This document shows, piece after piece, positions 50,592 to 59,272 of a DNA stretch of 64,000 bases. Both the position numbers and the translations under genes were made by a program. The DNA is from Lentisalinibacter orientalis (GTDB taxonomy: Bacteria > Pseudomonadota > Gammaproteobacteria > Steroidobacterales > Woeseiaceae): assembly GCF_040706535.1 (NCBI RefSeq), contig NZ_JAPDRJ010000002.1, positions 186,001 to 250,000 of the forward strand, given 5' to 3'. Every line of letters starts with the position of its first letter. Position 1 is the first letter of the stretch. Below the pieces are notes generated by a model, which was not told where the DNA came from, ran no database searches, and was given only the letters and a program-made list of their open reading frames with translations.

Positions 50592-51484
50592 CGCTCCGTC
50601 CCCGCCTGGTAGCGCTGCAGCAGCATGATCGGCGCGACCAGCAGCAGCAACAGCACCACTGCGACACTCGACGCCAGAGGCCAGTCGCGATTGACGAAGA
50701 ACTCGTCGAACAGCACGCGGCCGATCATCAGGCTCTCCGGACCGCCCAGAAGATAGGGGATGACGTATTCGCCCATGGCCGGGATGAAGACCAGCAGGCA
50801 ACCGGCTATGACGCCCGGCCGCGACATGGGCCAGGTGACGTCGCGGAATGCCTCCCAGGGCCGCGCGCCGAGATCCGCGGCAGCCTCCACGGTGTCTGGG
50901 TCCAGCCGTTCCAGGGTGGCGTACAGGGGCAGTACCATGAACGGCAGATAGGAGTAGACGATGCCGATGTAGATCGCCAGATCCGTGTAGAGGAGCGCGA
51001 GCGGCTGATCGATGACGCCCAGCCAGAGCAGCAGCTGGTTGATGAAGCCGTGGTTGTTCAGCAGCCCGATCCAGGCATACACCCGCAGCAGGAACGAGAT
51101 CCAGAAAGGCAGGATGATGGCGAGGAGCAGGTAGCCGCGGACCCGCTCGCCCGCGCGCGCTATCGCGAGTGCCATCGGGTAGCCGAGCAGGAGACAGAGC
51201 ACCGTCGCGCTCGCGGCCAGCAGCACCGAGCGGAGATAGGTGTAGAGATAGAGCTTGTCCTGCAGCAGGAACAGATAATTGTCCGCGCTCGCCTGCAGTT
51301 CGCCGGTGACCGGATCCAGCACCGGCGTGAACGGCGGCTGCGCGATCACCGGATCGGCCAGGCTGATCTTCAGGACGATCGCGAACGGGGCCAGGAAGAA
51401 CGCCAGCAGCCAGAGGTAGGGCGCCGCCACCACGATGCGCTCCCAGAGCGCGTCGCGGTGGCGTTGTCCGACCGGATGATGCAC
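50588..51484 (-). CDS. potH: Polyamine-type ABC transporter permease (PotH-like)
   Basis: A 298-residue permease. The EAA-type loop is VEAAADLGARPWEAFRDVTWP, and the membrane helices (LLLAIILPFWISFLLRVYAW, IGIVYSYLPFMVLPLYA) are typical of PotB/PotH. The start is GTG at 51484, 5 bases after the ATPase stop; there is no better ATG upstream in this frame near the expected N-terminus. It pairs with the PotI-like subunit to form the channel. Confidence 0.87.
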   Translation of the reverse strand: MHHPVGQRHRDALWERIVVAAPYLWLLAFFLAPFAIVLKISLADPVIAQPPFTPVLDPVTGELQASADNYLFLLQDKLYLYTYLRSVLLAASATVLCLLLGYPMALAIARAGERVRGYLLLAIILPFWISFLLRVYAWIGLLNNHGFINQLLLWLGVIDQPLALLYTDLAIYIGIVYSYLPFMVLPLYATLERLDPDTVEAAADLGARPWEAFRDVTWPMSRPGVIAGCLLVFIPAMGEYVIPYLLGGPESLMIGRVLFDEFFVNRDWPLASSVAVVLLLLLVAPIMLLQRYQAGTER

Positions 51485-51489
51485 GCCGT

Positions 51490-52653
51490 TCAGTCCTCGA
51501 GCAGTATCGTGCTCGCCGCGTCCCAGGACAGGTAGACCTCGTCTTCCCAGTCGATCGGGCGATCGGCCGAGCGGCGCCGGTTCTGCGCGCTCACCAGCAC
51601 CACCTTGCCGCTGGCGAGCCGCACCTGATAGAGGGACAGATTGCCGAAATAGCCGAAGTCCCAGACCACGCCGCGCAGCGTCGTCTGCCCGTCTCCGGAC
51701 GGCGGCTCCTTGTCGATGAAGATCTTCTCCGGGCGAATCGCGATACTCGCCTGCCGGCCGGGGGCGAGGTCCTGCGACGTCTCCGCCTGCAGGACGGTGC
51801 CGGCGTCGGCGCATTCGACGGCCACGCGGCCGCGCTCCGCCTCCGTCACCCGGCCCTCGAAGATATTGATGTTGCCGATGAACTCCGCGACGAAACGGGA
51901 GGCGGGATACTCGTAGATGCGCTTGGGCGTATCCACCTGGCGCAGCCGCCCCGCCTCCATCACCGCGATGCGGGTGGAGAGCATCATCGCCTCCTCCTGG
52001 TCATGGGTGACCACGACGAAGGTGATACCGAGCTCGTCCTGGAGATTGGCGAGCTCGAACTGGGTGTGCTCCCGCAGCTTGCGGTCGAGGGCGGCCAGCG
52101 GCTCGTCCAGCAGCAACACCTTCGGCTGTTTCACGAGCGAGCGAGCCAGCGCCACCCGCTGGCACTGCCCCCCGGAGAGCTGCCCGGGCCGGCGCCCGGC
52201 GAACTCCGTCAGCTTCACGAGTTCCAGCATGGCGGCCACCCGGTCGTCGATCTCGCCGCGGGGCCGGCGCTCCTTCTTCAGGCCGTAAGCGATGTTGTCC
52301 CGCACGCTCATGTGCGGGAACAGCGCGTAGGACTGGAACATCATGTTGACCGGACGCCGGTAGGGCGGCTGGTCGGTCACGTCGGCGCCGTCGATGATCA
52401 CGCGGCCTGTGCTGGGCGTCTCGAAGCCCGCCATGATCCTGAGCAGCGTCGTCTTGCCGCAGCCGGAGGCGCCGAGAATGGAGAACAGTTCACCGCGGTA
52501 GATGGCGAGATCCACGCCGTCCACCGCCACGAAATCGCCGAAGCGCTTGCCGATGCCCTGCAGCTCGATGAACGGGCGCGCGCCGGGCTCCTCCCAGGGG
52601 CGTTCCGCCGCCTTCTGCTCCGGCGTCCGCGCGCCCGGCACCGCCTCCTGCAT
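51490..52653 (-). CDS. potG: Polyamine-type ABC transporter ATP-binding protein (PotA/PotG)
   Basis: A 387-residue ATPase. Walker A GASGCGKTT, Q-loop MFQSYALFPH, signature LSGGQCQRVALA, Walker B VLLLDEPLAALD and the switch VTHDQEEA are intact; the C-terminal TOBE domain follows. Walker motifs match PotA/PotG of polyamine importers. The ATG overlaps the binding-protein stop by one base (TGATG). It energises uptake through PotH/PotI-like subunits. Confidence 0.9.
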   Translation of the reverse strand: MQEAVPGARTPEQKAAERPWEEPGARPFIELQGIGKRFGDFVAVDGVDLAIYRGELFSILGASGCGKTTLLRIMAGFETPSTGRVIIDGADVTDQPPYRRPVNMMFQSYALFPHMSVRDNIAYGLKKERRPRGEIDDRVAAMLELVKLTEFAGRRPGQLSGGQCQRVALARSLVKQPKVLLLDEPLAALDRKLREHTQFELANLQDELGITFVVVTHDQEEAMMLSTRIAVMEAGRLRQVDTPKRIYEYPASRFVAEFIGNINIFEGRVTEAERGRVAVECADAGTVLQAETSQDLAPGRQASIAIRPEKIFIDKEPPSGDGQTTLRGVVWDFGYFGNLSLYQVRLASGKVVLVSAQNRRRSADRPIDWEDEVYLSWDAASTILLED

Positions 52654-53795
52654 CAGATGCCGCTCTTGACCCGGGCCCAGGCCCGCGTGCGCGGGCGCTC
52701 CATCTTCGGCGGCGCCACCGGCGCGAGATGGGCACGCTCCCAGACGGCATCGTCGGGATAGATGCCGGGGTCGTTCACGACCGCCGGGTCGAGCAGCGGC
52801 AGCGAGGAGCGGTTGCCGTTCGCGTAGTAGACGTAGTTGGAGATGTCGGCGATGACCTCGGGGCGCAACAGGAAGTTGATGAAGCGGTATGCATTGTCCG
52901 GGTGCGGCGCGTCCGCCGGGATGTACAGCCCGTCGTACCAGAGCATCGTGCCCTCGGCCGGCACCGTGTACTCGAGGTGCACGGGCGCCGCCGTCTCGGC
53001 CGCGCGCGCCGCCGCCTGCGCGTAGTCGCCGGACCAGCTCATCGCGATGCAGACCTCGCGATTCGGCAGATCGCTGATCATCTTCGTGGAGCTGAAGTAG
53101 CGGATATAGGGCCGGACGCGCATCAGCTGCTCCTCCGCCGCCTGCAGATGCGCCGGCTCGAGGCTGCCGGGCGGCAGACCCAGATAAGCCTGCACCATCG
53201 GAAAGACGTCGGTGGGCGAGTCCAGCAGCGTCACGCCGCAATCGGCGAAGCGCCTGACGATCTCCGGGTCGAAGAGCATCCTCGCGCTGTGCACCGGCGC
53301 ATCGGGCATGCGTTCGCGCACCAGGTCCACGTTATAGGCAAAACCGGTCGTGCCCCACATGTACACGGCGGAGTGTTCGTTGGCGCCGGGGTAGCCCTCC
53401 ACCTGCTCGATGATCTTCGGATCCATGTGCTTCCAGTTCGGCAGCCTGGAGCGGTCCAGCGGCTGGTAGATGCCGATGGGGATCAGCCGGGCCGAGAACT
53501 GCCCCGAATGCACGACGACGTCATAGCCGGTGCTGCCCGCGAGCAGTTTCGCGTCGACGATCTCGGAGGAATCGTAGGTGTCGTAGTTGACCTCGATGCC
53601 GGTCTCGCGCTCGAAGCGCTCGATGGTGTCCGGGCCGATGTAGTCGGACCAGTTGAACACGTTCACCACCTTCGCGCCGCCATCGGCGTCCGTATCGCTG
53701 CGGCCGCCGCAGCCTGCGCCCACGAGCACGAGGCAGGCGACGAGGACGAACGCCCAGACAGACGATGGAGTCGATACGGCCGGTACGCTTCGCAT
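52653..53795 (-). CDS. potF: Polyamine-type periplasmic substrate-binding lipoprotein (PotF-like)
   Basis: A 380-residue binding protein with a lipobox (LVLVGAGC). The N-terminal domain begins VVNVFNWSDYIGPDTIERFERETGI, of which NWSDYI is the characteristic PotD/PotF start, and the ligand-pocket residues W and D/E recur (VYMWGTTGF, AMSWSGDYAQA, GTMLWYDGLYIP). It should bind putrescine, spermidine or a related amine. The start at 53795 gives a good signal peptide. It lies 70 bases after the acyl-CoA dehydrogenase stop. Confidence 0.9.
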   Translation of the reverse strand: MRSVPAVSTPSSVWAFVLVACLVLVGAGCGGRSDTDADGGAKVVNVFNWSDYIGPDTIERFERETGIEVNYDTYDSSEIVDAKLLAGSTGYDVVVHSGQFSARLIPIGIYQPLDRSRLPNWKHMDPKIIEQVEGYPGANEHSAVYMWGTTGFAYNVDLVRERMPDAPVHSARMLFDPEIVRRFADCGVTLLDSPTDVFPMVQAYLGLPPGSLEPAHLQAAEEQLMRVRPYIRYFSSTKMISDLPNREVCIAMSWSGDYAQAAARAAETAAPVHLEYTVPAEGTMLWYDGLYIPADAPHPDNAYRFINFLLRPEVIADISNYVYYANGNRSSLPLLDPAVVNDPGIYPDDAVWERAHLAPVAPPKMERPRTRAWARVKSGI

Positions 53796-53865
53796 GGGCT
53801 CCTTATGCGCAAAATACGGCGGGATGTAAAGCGACGGCGCGGGTCGATCCCGCCGCGGATCGGCC

Positions 53866-55026
53866 TCACATGCCATCGAGTCCGCGCTTCAGCAGGCAGC
53901 CGGCGATGATCTGGCGCTGGATCTCGCTGGTGCCCTCCCAGATGCGGTCGACGCGCAGTTCGCGGAAGAAACGCTCGGCCACGTTCTCGCGCATGTAGCC
54001 GCGGCCGCCGAAGATCTGCACGGCCCGGTCGGCAACGCGGTTGGCCATCTCCGAGGCGTACAGCTTCACCAGCGAGCAACGGGCATGCAGCGTCTTCACG
54101 TCCTCGCCCCGGTCCTGGGCCGCCGCTGCCTCGTAGGTCATGAGCCGCGCCGCCCACAGCTCGGTGACGCTGTCGGCGAGGAGCGCCTGTATCGCCTGTT
54201 TCTCCGCCAGCGGTTCGCCGCCGACCTCGCGGCCGGCCGCGAAAGCCGTGGCCTCCTCGATCAGCCGCGCCGCCGCCCCGCAGCAGCGCGCCCCGATCAT
54301 CAGCCGCTCGCGCCGGAACCAGGCCCGCGTGTAGGTCATGCCGTCCCCGGCCCGCCCGACCCGCGCCGCGGCCGGTACGCGGACGTCGGCGAACCGGTAA
54401 GTGGGATGATGCGCGGCGAAGGTATGGCTGAAATGAGGGCAGTCGATCATCTCGATGCCGGGCGTATCCTGGTCGACGAAGAACAGCGCCTGCTCCTCGC
54501 CCCCGTCGACACGGCCCTGGAACCAGAAGAAGTCTGCGAGGTTGGCGCTCGTGACGTACCACTTCTCGCCGTTCAGCAGATAGTCGTCGCCGTCGCGGGC
54601 GGCGGTCGCCGTCAGGGCGGCCACGTCCGAACCGGGGCCGGCCTCGGTGATGGCATAGCAGTCGTGCCGCTCGCCGCGCATCAGCGGCAGGATGTAGCGC
54701 TCGATCTGCTCCTCGCTGCAGGCCTCGAACATCCAGCTCTGCGGCTCGGCGAAGCACCAGGACAGCGCATTGGTGGTGCGCCCGAGCTGCTCCCAGACGG
54801 CGGCCTGGGTCACGATCGGCAGCCCGAGGCCGCCGTACTCCCGTGGGACGTCCATGGCGCTGAAACCGAGTTCCAGCGCTCGTGCCTTGTTGCGCGCCGC
54901 CGTCTCGGGCGGCAACCGGCCCTCGTTGAGCTCGGCCTCGATCTCGTGCGGCTGCAGATAATCCTCGGCGAAGCGCCGCGCCCTCTCCTGCCATTCCCGG
55001 CTCGCGCCGTCCAGCTGTATGTCCAT
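53866..55026 (-). CDS. Acyl-CoA dehydrogenase family protein
   Basis: A 386-residue flavoenzyme that would introduce a double bond into an acyl-CoA. AITEAGPGSD (binding of FAD and acyl chain), GEKWYVTSA, FGGRGYMREN and the terminal WEGTSEIQR with the catalytic-base region Glu are typical. It is unusual among polyamine genes: it sits between the TetR gene and the transporter operon, 26 bases from the TetR stop. It may oxidise the acyl-CoA made by the divergent ADP-forming synthetase. The substrate is inferred only. Confidence 0.88.
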   Translation of the reverse strand: MDIQLDGASREWQERARRFAEDYLQPHEIEAELNEGRLPPETAARNKARALELGFSAMDVPREYGGLGLPIVTQAAVWEQLGRTTNALSWCFAEPQSWMFEACSEEQIERYILPLMRGERHDCYAITEAGPGSDVAALTATAARDGDDYLLNGEKWYVTSANLADFFWFQGRVDGGEEQALFFVDQDTPGIEMIDCPHFSHTFAAHHPTYRFADVRVPAAARVGRAGDGMTYTRAWFRRERLMIGARCCGAAARLIEEATAFAAGREVGGEPLAEKQAIQALLADSVTELWAARLMTYEAAAAQDRGEDVKTLHARCSLVKLYASEMANRVADRAVQIFGGRGYMRENVAERFFRELRVDRIWEGTSEIQRQIIAGCLLKRGLDGM

Positions 55027-55052
55027 TCTTCCCGTTCTCCCGGCCGCTGCGT

Positions 55053-55685
55053 TCAGCCCTGCACCAGTCCCGCCAGATGTTGCGGAAACAGGCTTTCCAG
55101 CACGGCGAAGGTGGTGTCCCGGGCCCGCCGCCGGCTCCACTCGTTGGGACTCATGAGGCAATTCAGCCACAACCCGTCGGTCAGCGCCGCCAGGGAATCC
55201 GCGATGGTGCGCGCGTCCATGCCCCCGCCGCCGCCCTGTGCCAGCAAGTCCTCCACCACGGCGGTCAGCCGCCGCGCGTTGGCGGCATCCCGCGCACGGC
55301 AGATGCGCCGGTAGGTGGGCCGGGACTTGGCCTCGCCGTAGAAAGCGAACCAGACGGCCAGGCTGCGCCGGTTGCAGACCGCCGGGCTGAAATCGGCCGC
55401 CACCACTGCGGCCAGTCTGTCGGCCGGCTCGGGCCCGGCACCCGCCAGGGCCTCGGCCACGGTGGCCTCGTACTGGTCCGCCAGGCTGCGCAGCGTCTCG
55501 TTCAGCAGGTTGTCCTTGCTCTGGAAATGCAGGTTCACGATGCCCTGCGCCAGGCCGGCCTCCGTCGCCACCTCGCCGAGCGTGAGTCCGCTGATGCCCG
55601 AGCGCTCGATGCATACGAGCGTGGCATCGATCAGCTGGCGCCGTCGGACCTCCGGTGCGACGCGGGTGGCGCGCTGTCTCGTCAT
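55053..55685 (-). CDS. TetR family regulator (BetI-like)
   Basis: A 210-residue repressor. The N-terminal helix-turn-helix reads SGLTLGEVATEAGLAQGIVNLHFQSKDNLL, closest to BetI-type regulators. The C-terminal ligand domain has a long tail (WLNCLMSPNEWSRRRARDT). The ATG at 55685 is exactly where a TATCAT -10 box (55697-55692) predicts the transcript start, so it is probably leaderless. An 18-bp palindrome lies in the divergent gap and is its likely operator. It should control both this operon and the divergent catabolic operon, with an amine or acyl-CoA as inducer. Confidence 0.85.
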   Translation of the reverse strand: MTRQRATRVAPEVRRRQLIDATLVCIERSGISGLTLGEVATEAGLAQGIVNLHFQSKDNLLNETLRSLADQYEATVAEALAGAGPEPADRLAAVVAADFSPAVCNRRSLAVWFAFYGEAKSRPTYRRICRARDAANARRLTAVVEDLLAQGGGGGMDARTIADSLAALTDGLWLNCLMSPNEWSRRRARDTTFAVLESLFPQHLAGLVQG

Positions 55686-55691
55686 TGGTCT

Positions 55692-55723
55692 ATGATAACG
55701 CTTAATGAATGACTGTTCATTCA
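55692..55723. promoter_or_regulatory. TetR-type operator palindrome and divergent promoter region
   Basis: TGAATGACTGTTCATTCA (55706-55723) is a perfect inverted repeat of 7-bp arms with a 4-bp spacer, like BetI-type operators. On the minus strand TATCAT (55697-55692) is a -10 box for the TetR gene with the weak -35 ATGAAC overlapping the palindrome. The distance from the palindrome to the divergent aminotransferase start at 55775 is 52 bases. Confidence 0.65.
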
Positions 55724-55774
55724 CTTTTTACCACACTGCATGCGCCGCCGACAGCCGCGGCCGAGGAACGGACC

Positions 55775-57118
55775 ATGCGTGACCTGACGAGATCCAACGA
55801 GCATTTCCGCAAGGCCTCCACCCGACTGCCACTCGGCGTGGCGTCGAACTTCCGCTACTGGGGGGAGGACCGCACCATCTACATCCGCGAGGGCCGGGGC
55901 GCACGCCTGACCGACATCGACGGCAACGTCTACGTGGATTACCGGCTGGGCTACGGGCCCTGCATCCTCGGCTATGCCGACCCCCGCGTCGATGCCGCGG
56001 CCCGGGACGGCATGGACGTCGGCGGCGTCTTCGCGCTCGCGACCGAACGCGAGTACGAGGTGGCCGAGAAGATCGCCCGCATGGTCCCCTCCGCCGAACT
56101 GGTGCGCTACTCCAACTCCGGCACCGAGGCGGTCATGGCCGCGCTGCGCCTGGCCCGCGGCTATACCGGCAAGGACTCCTACGTGGTGGTTGAGGGCGGC
56201 TACCACGGCGTGTTCGACTCGGTGCTGTGGTACTCCGACGTGGAGGAGTGGGAGCCAGGAGATGGCAAGCCGGAAATCATGCCCTACAGCGAGGGCGTGC
56301 CGAACCTGATGAAGAAGCTCTATCACACGGTGCCGCTGAACGACGCCCAGGCGCTGGAGGACGTGCTGCGCCGCCACGGCGACGACATCGCCGCATTCCT
56401 GATCGAGCCCATCATGGGCAACTGCTGCTCGATCACCGCGGAAGCGCAGTACCTCGCGGACGTGCGGGAGCTGTGCAGCCGCTACGGCGTGCTGATGATC
56501 GTGGACGAGGTGAAGACCGGCTTCCGGGTGGCGAAGGGCGGCGTGCAGGAACTGTTCGGCATCGAGGCGGATCTCTGCACCTTCGCCAAGGCCGTCGCCA
56601 ACGGCTACCCGCTGGCGGTGCTGGCCGGCCGTGAGGAGTTCATGCGCAAGATCGAGGACGGCGTCGTCCACGGCGGCACGTTCACCGCCCATTCGGTGGC
56701 GCTGGCGGCGGCCGAGAAGACGCTCGAGATCCTCGAGGAGACCGACGCGCTCGCCACCATCGAGGACTACGGCCGGCGCCTGCAGGCCGGCATCGGCGAG
56801 ATACTGGACCGCCGGTCGATACCCCATTGCTTCGTCGGCCACCCGTCGATGGGCGGACTGTTCTTCCGCGAGGAGCCGCCGCGAGATTACCGCGACTGGG
56901 TCAACACCGACTACGAGTTCTACGACAGCCTCGCGCCTCACCTGCACGACCTCGGCGTGCTGGTCGAGCCGGACTCCCGTGAGCCGTGGTTCATCTGCGA
57001 GGCGCACGAGACCGGTGACTGCCTCGGCGAGACCCTGGAGCGCTTCGAGGCGGCGCTGGAACGCAAGCTGGCCCATGACGCCGATCGGTCCGCGGCACGG
57101 CGCAGCACCGCCTCCTGA
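55775..57118 (+). CDS. Class III aminotransferase (glutamate-1-semialdehyde aminomutase-like)
   Basis: A 447-residue PLP enzyme. The substrate/cofactor motifs are NSGTEAVMAALRLARG, EPIMGN, the DEVKTGFR strand, and TFAKAVANGYPL with the Schiff-base lysine. The sequence is nearest to glutamate-1-semialdehyde aminomutase-like proteins, but this gene is not near heme genes and lies first in a catabolic operon, so a role as an amine:oxoacid aminotransferase is more likely. GAGGAACG precedes the ATG at 55775, preferred over the ATG at 55709. Confidence 0.85.
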   Translation: MRDLTRSNEHFRKASTRLPLGVASNFRYWGEDRTIYIREGRGARLTDIDGNVYVDYRLGYGPCILGYADPRVDAAARDGMDVGGVFALATEREYEVAEKIARMVPSAELVRYSNSGTEAVMAALRLARGYTGKDSYVVVEGGYHGVFDSVLWYSDVEEWEPGDGKPEIMPYSEGVPNLMKKLYHTVPLNDAQALEDVLRRHGDDIAAFLIEPIMGNCCSITAEAQYLADVRELCSRYGVLMIVDEVKTGFRVAKGGVQELFGIEADLCTFAKAVANGYPLAVLAGREEFMRKIEDGVVHGGTFTAHSVALAAAEKTLEILEETDALATIEDYGRRLQAGIGEILDRRSIPHCFVGHPSMGGLFFREEPPRDYRDWVNTDYEFYDSLAPHLHDLGVLVEPDSREPWFICEAHETGDCLGETLERFEAALERKLAHDADRSAARRSTAS

Positions 57119-57136
57119 CGACACGATCGGCGCAGT

Positions 57137-59272
57137 TTGAACGCACCGGCTCACCGCCTCGACCCCCTGCTCAGGCCGCGCTCCATCGCGCTGGTCGGCG
57201 CCTCGGCGCGGCAGCCGAGCATGGGGCAGCTCGCGCTGGCCAACCTGCTCGCCAGCGGCTACGGCGGGCGCATCTATCCGGTCAACCCGCGCTACACCGA
57301 GCTGGCCGGCCTGGAATGCCTGCCGAGCCTGGCCTCGCTGCCGGAAATCCCGGAGATGGTGATCTTCGCGGTCTCCGACCAGCGTATCGAGGCCGCGCTG
57401 GAGGATGCGCTGCAGGCGGGGACGGCCGCCGTCACGATCATGTCCGCGCTCGCGACCCCTGACGACGCCGCGGCACGGGCGGCCGGCCGGCCGGTGCTGC
57501 GCGAGCGTATCGCGGCGCGGCTCGCGGAAGCCGGCGTGCTGTGTTGCGGCGGCAACGGCATGGGTTTCTACAACGTCCGGGACCGGGTCTGGGCCACCGG
57601 CTTCGATGCCCGCCATCACGAGCCGCCGGGCAACGTCGCGCTGCTCTCGCAATCCGGCGCCGGCATGTGCGGCATCGTCGACTGCGACGAGCGGCTGGCC
57701 TTCAACCTCGCCGTGTCCACGGGCCAGGAGCTCACGACCGGCATCGACGAGTATCTCGATTTCGCGCTGGAGCTGCCCGAGACGCGGGCGGTGGGGCTGT
57801 TCCTGGAGCGCGCGCGCAATGCGGCAGCTCTCGCCGCCGGCTTCGCCAAGGCGAGAGAGCGCGGCATCCCTATCGTCGTGGTCAAGACCGGCCGCACGGC
57901 GTGGGCGGCCGAGCTGGCCGTCTCCCACTGCGGCATGCTGGCCGGCGACGACGCGGCCTATGAGGCCCTGTTCGAGCGCTACGGCGTACAGCGCGTACGC
58001 GACCTCGACGAACTCGCCAACGCCCTCATCCTGTTCGCCCAGCCCCATCGGCCCGCCGCCGGCACCGTCGTCTCCCTGCACGATTCGGGCGGCGAACGGC
58101 AGCTCATGGTGGATCTTGCCGCAGACGCCGGCGTGGAACTGACCGCGCTCGCCCCCGCCACGGTACGCCGGCTGGAAGCCGTGCTGGACCCGGAGCTGCC
58201 CGCCGTGAACCCGCTCGACGGCTGGAGCCGGGGCGGCGTGGAGGCCGAAGAACGGATGGCGGAGGCCCTCGGCATCCTGATGAGCGACCCGGGCGCCGCC
58301 ATCGGGCTGCTGGTGCACGATCGCGCGCCGTACGGCCGGATCTACGAGAGTTACGTGGACTACATGCGCGGGGCGCACGCCGCCAGCGGCAAACCGGTGG
58401 TGCTGATCGGCTCGCGCCAGGGCACCGGCAGCGACCCGCTGGTGATCAGCGCCACCCGGGACCTCGGCTTCCCGGTACTCGACGGCGTCCCGGCCGCCCT
58501 GGCGGCGGTGCGCTGCCTGCTCGCCTGGCGGGATAGCCGCGAACGGGCCGAACCCGCCGCACCGCCCGCCCCGGCCGATGCCGGCCCGCGCTGGCGCGAA
58601 CGACTGGCGGGCGGCGGCCCGCCGGACAGCGCGACCGCGCTCGCGATGCTGCGGGATTTCGGCATTCCGACCACGGCGAGCGAAATCGCGCGTTCCGAGG
58701 CAGACGCCGTGGCCGCCTGGCGGCGCTTCGGCGGCCCGGTGGCGCTGAAGACCGCAGCCCCGGGCGTCGCCCATCGCAGCGAGGTCGACGGCGTGCGGCT
58801 CGCACTGAACGAGCGCACCCGGGTGGAGCAGACCTGGCGGGAGCTGGCCGGCCGCTTCGGCCCCGCCGTGGAGGTCTCGGCCATGCAGCCCGCCGGCGTC
58901 GAGGTGCTGCTGGGCATGAGCACGGATCCGGATCTCGGGCCGGTGGTTGCCATCGGCATGGGCGGCATCCATACCGAACTCCACGCCGATGTCGCCTTCG
59001 CCCTGCCGCCCTTCGACGCGGCCTGGGCGCGACGGCTGATCGAGCGGCTGCGGCTGCGCCCGCTGCTGGACGGCGCGCGGGGCCGGCGGCCGGCCGATGT
59101 TGACGCCCTGTGCGACGCGGCCGCAAGATTCTCGGTAATGGCAGCCGAACTCGGCGACGTCGTCCGTGAGATCGACGTCAACCCCATCCTCGTCCATGCC
59201 GGGGGCTGCGTCGCCGTCGACGCGCTCACGGTATTGCACGACGACAAGACCCCAGAGAGGCAAACAGCATGA
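57137..59272 (+). CDS. ADP-forming acyl-CoA synthetase (acetate--CoA ligase family, fused alpha-beta)
   Basis: A 711-residue enzyme that makes or uses an acyl-CoA with ADP/ATP. The N-terminal CoA-binding Rossmann domain starts LRPRSIALVGASARQPSMG (in part); the phospho-histidine is His264 in AVSHCGMLAG; the C-terminal ATP-grasp domain has the GGPVALKTAAPGVAHRSE and GMGGIHTELHADVAF segments. TTG at 57137 is the start. It lies 18 bases after the aminotransferase stop and overlaps the aldehyde dehydrogenase start (ATGA), so the enzymes are made together. Confidence 0.88.
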   Translation: MNAPAHRLDPLLRPRSIALVGASARQPSMGQLALANLLASGYGGRIYPVNPRYTELAGLECLPSLASLPEIPEMVIFAVSDQRIEAALEDALQAGTAAVTIMSALATPDDAAARAAGRPVLRERIAARLAEAGVLCCGGNGMGFYNVRDRVWATGFDARHHEPPGNVALLSQSGAGMCGIVDCDERLAFNLAVSTGQELTTGIDEYLDFALELPETRAVGLFLERARNAAALAAGFAKARERGIPIVVVKTGRTAWAAELAVSHCGMLAGDDAAYEALFERYGVQRVRDLDELANALILFAQPHRPAAGTVVSLHDSGGERQLMVDLAADAGVELTALAPATVRRLEAVLDPELPAVNPLDGWSRGGVEAEERMAEALGILMSDPGAAIGLLVHDRAPYGRIYESYVDYMRGAHAASGKPVVLIGSRQGTGSDPLVISATRDLGFPVLDGVPAALAAVRCLLAWRDSRERAEPAAPPAPADAGPRWRERLAGGGPPDSATALAMLRDFGIPTTASEIARSEADAVAAWRRFGGPVALKTAAPGVAHRSEVDGVRLALNERTRVEQTWRELAGRFGPAVEVSAMQPAGVEVLLGMSTDPDLGPVVAIGMGGIHTELHADVAFALPPFDAAWARRLIERLRLRPLLDGARGRRPADVDALCDAAARFSVMAAELGDVVREIDVNPILVHAGGCVAVDALTVLHDDKTPERQTA

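Noticed and set aside
55775..57118. Aminotransferase called as hemL (glutamate-1-semialdehyde aminomutase)
   Set aside because: The similarity is real, but the operon context is amine catabolism and the length and start differ; a biosynthetic role is not supported.
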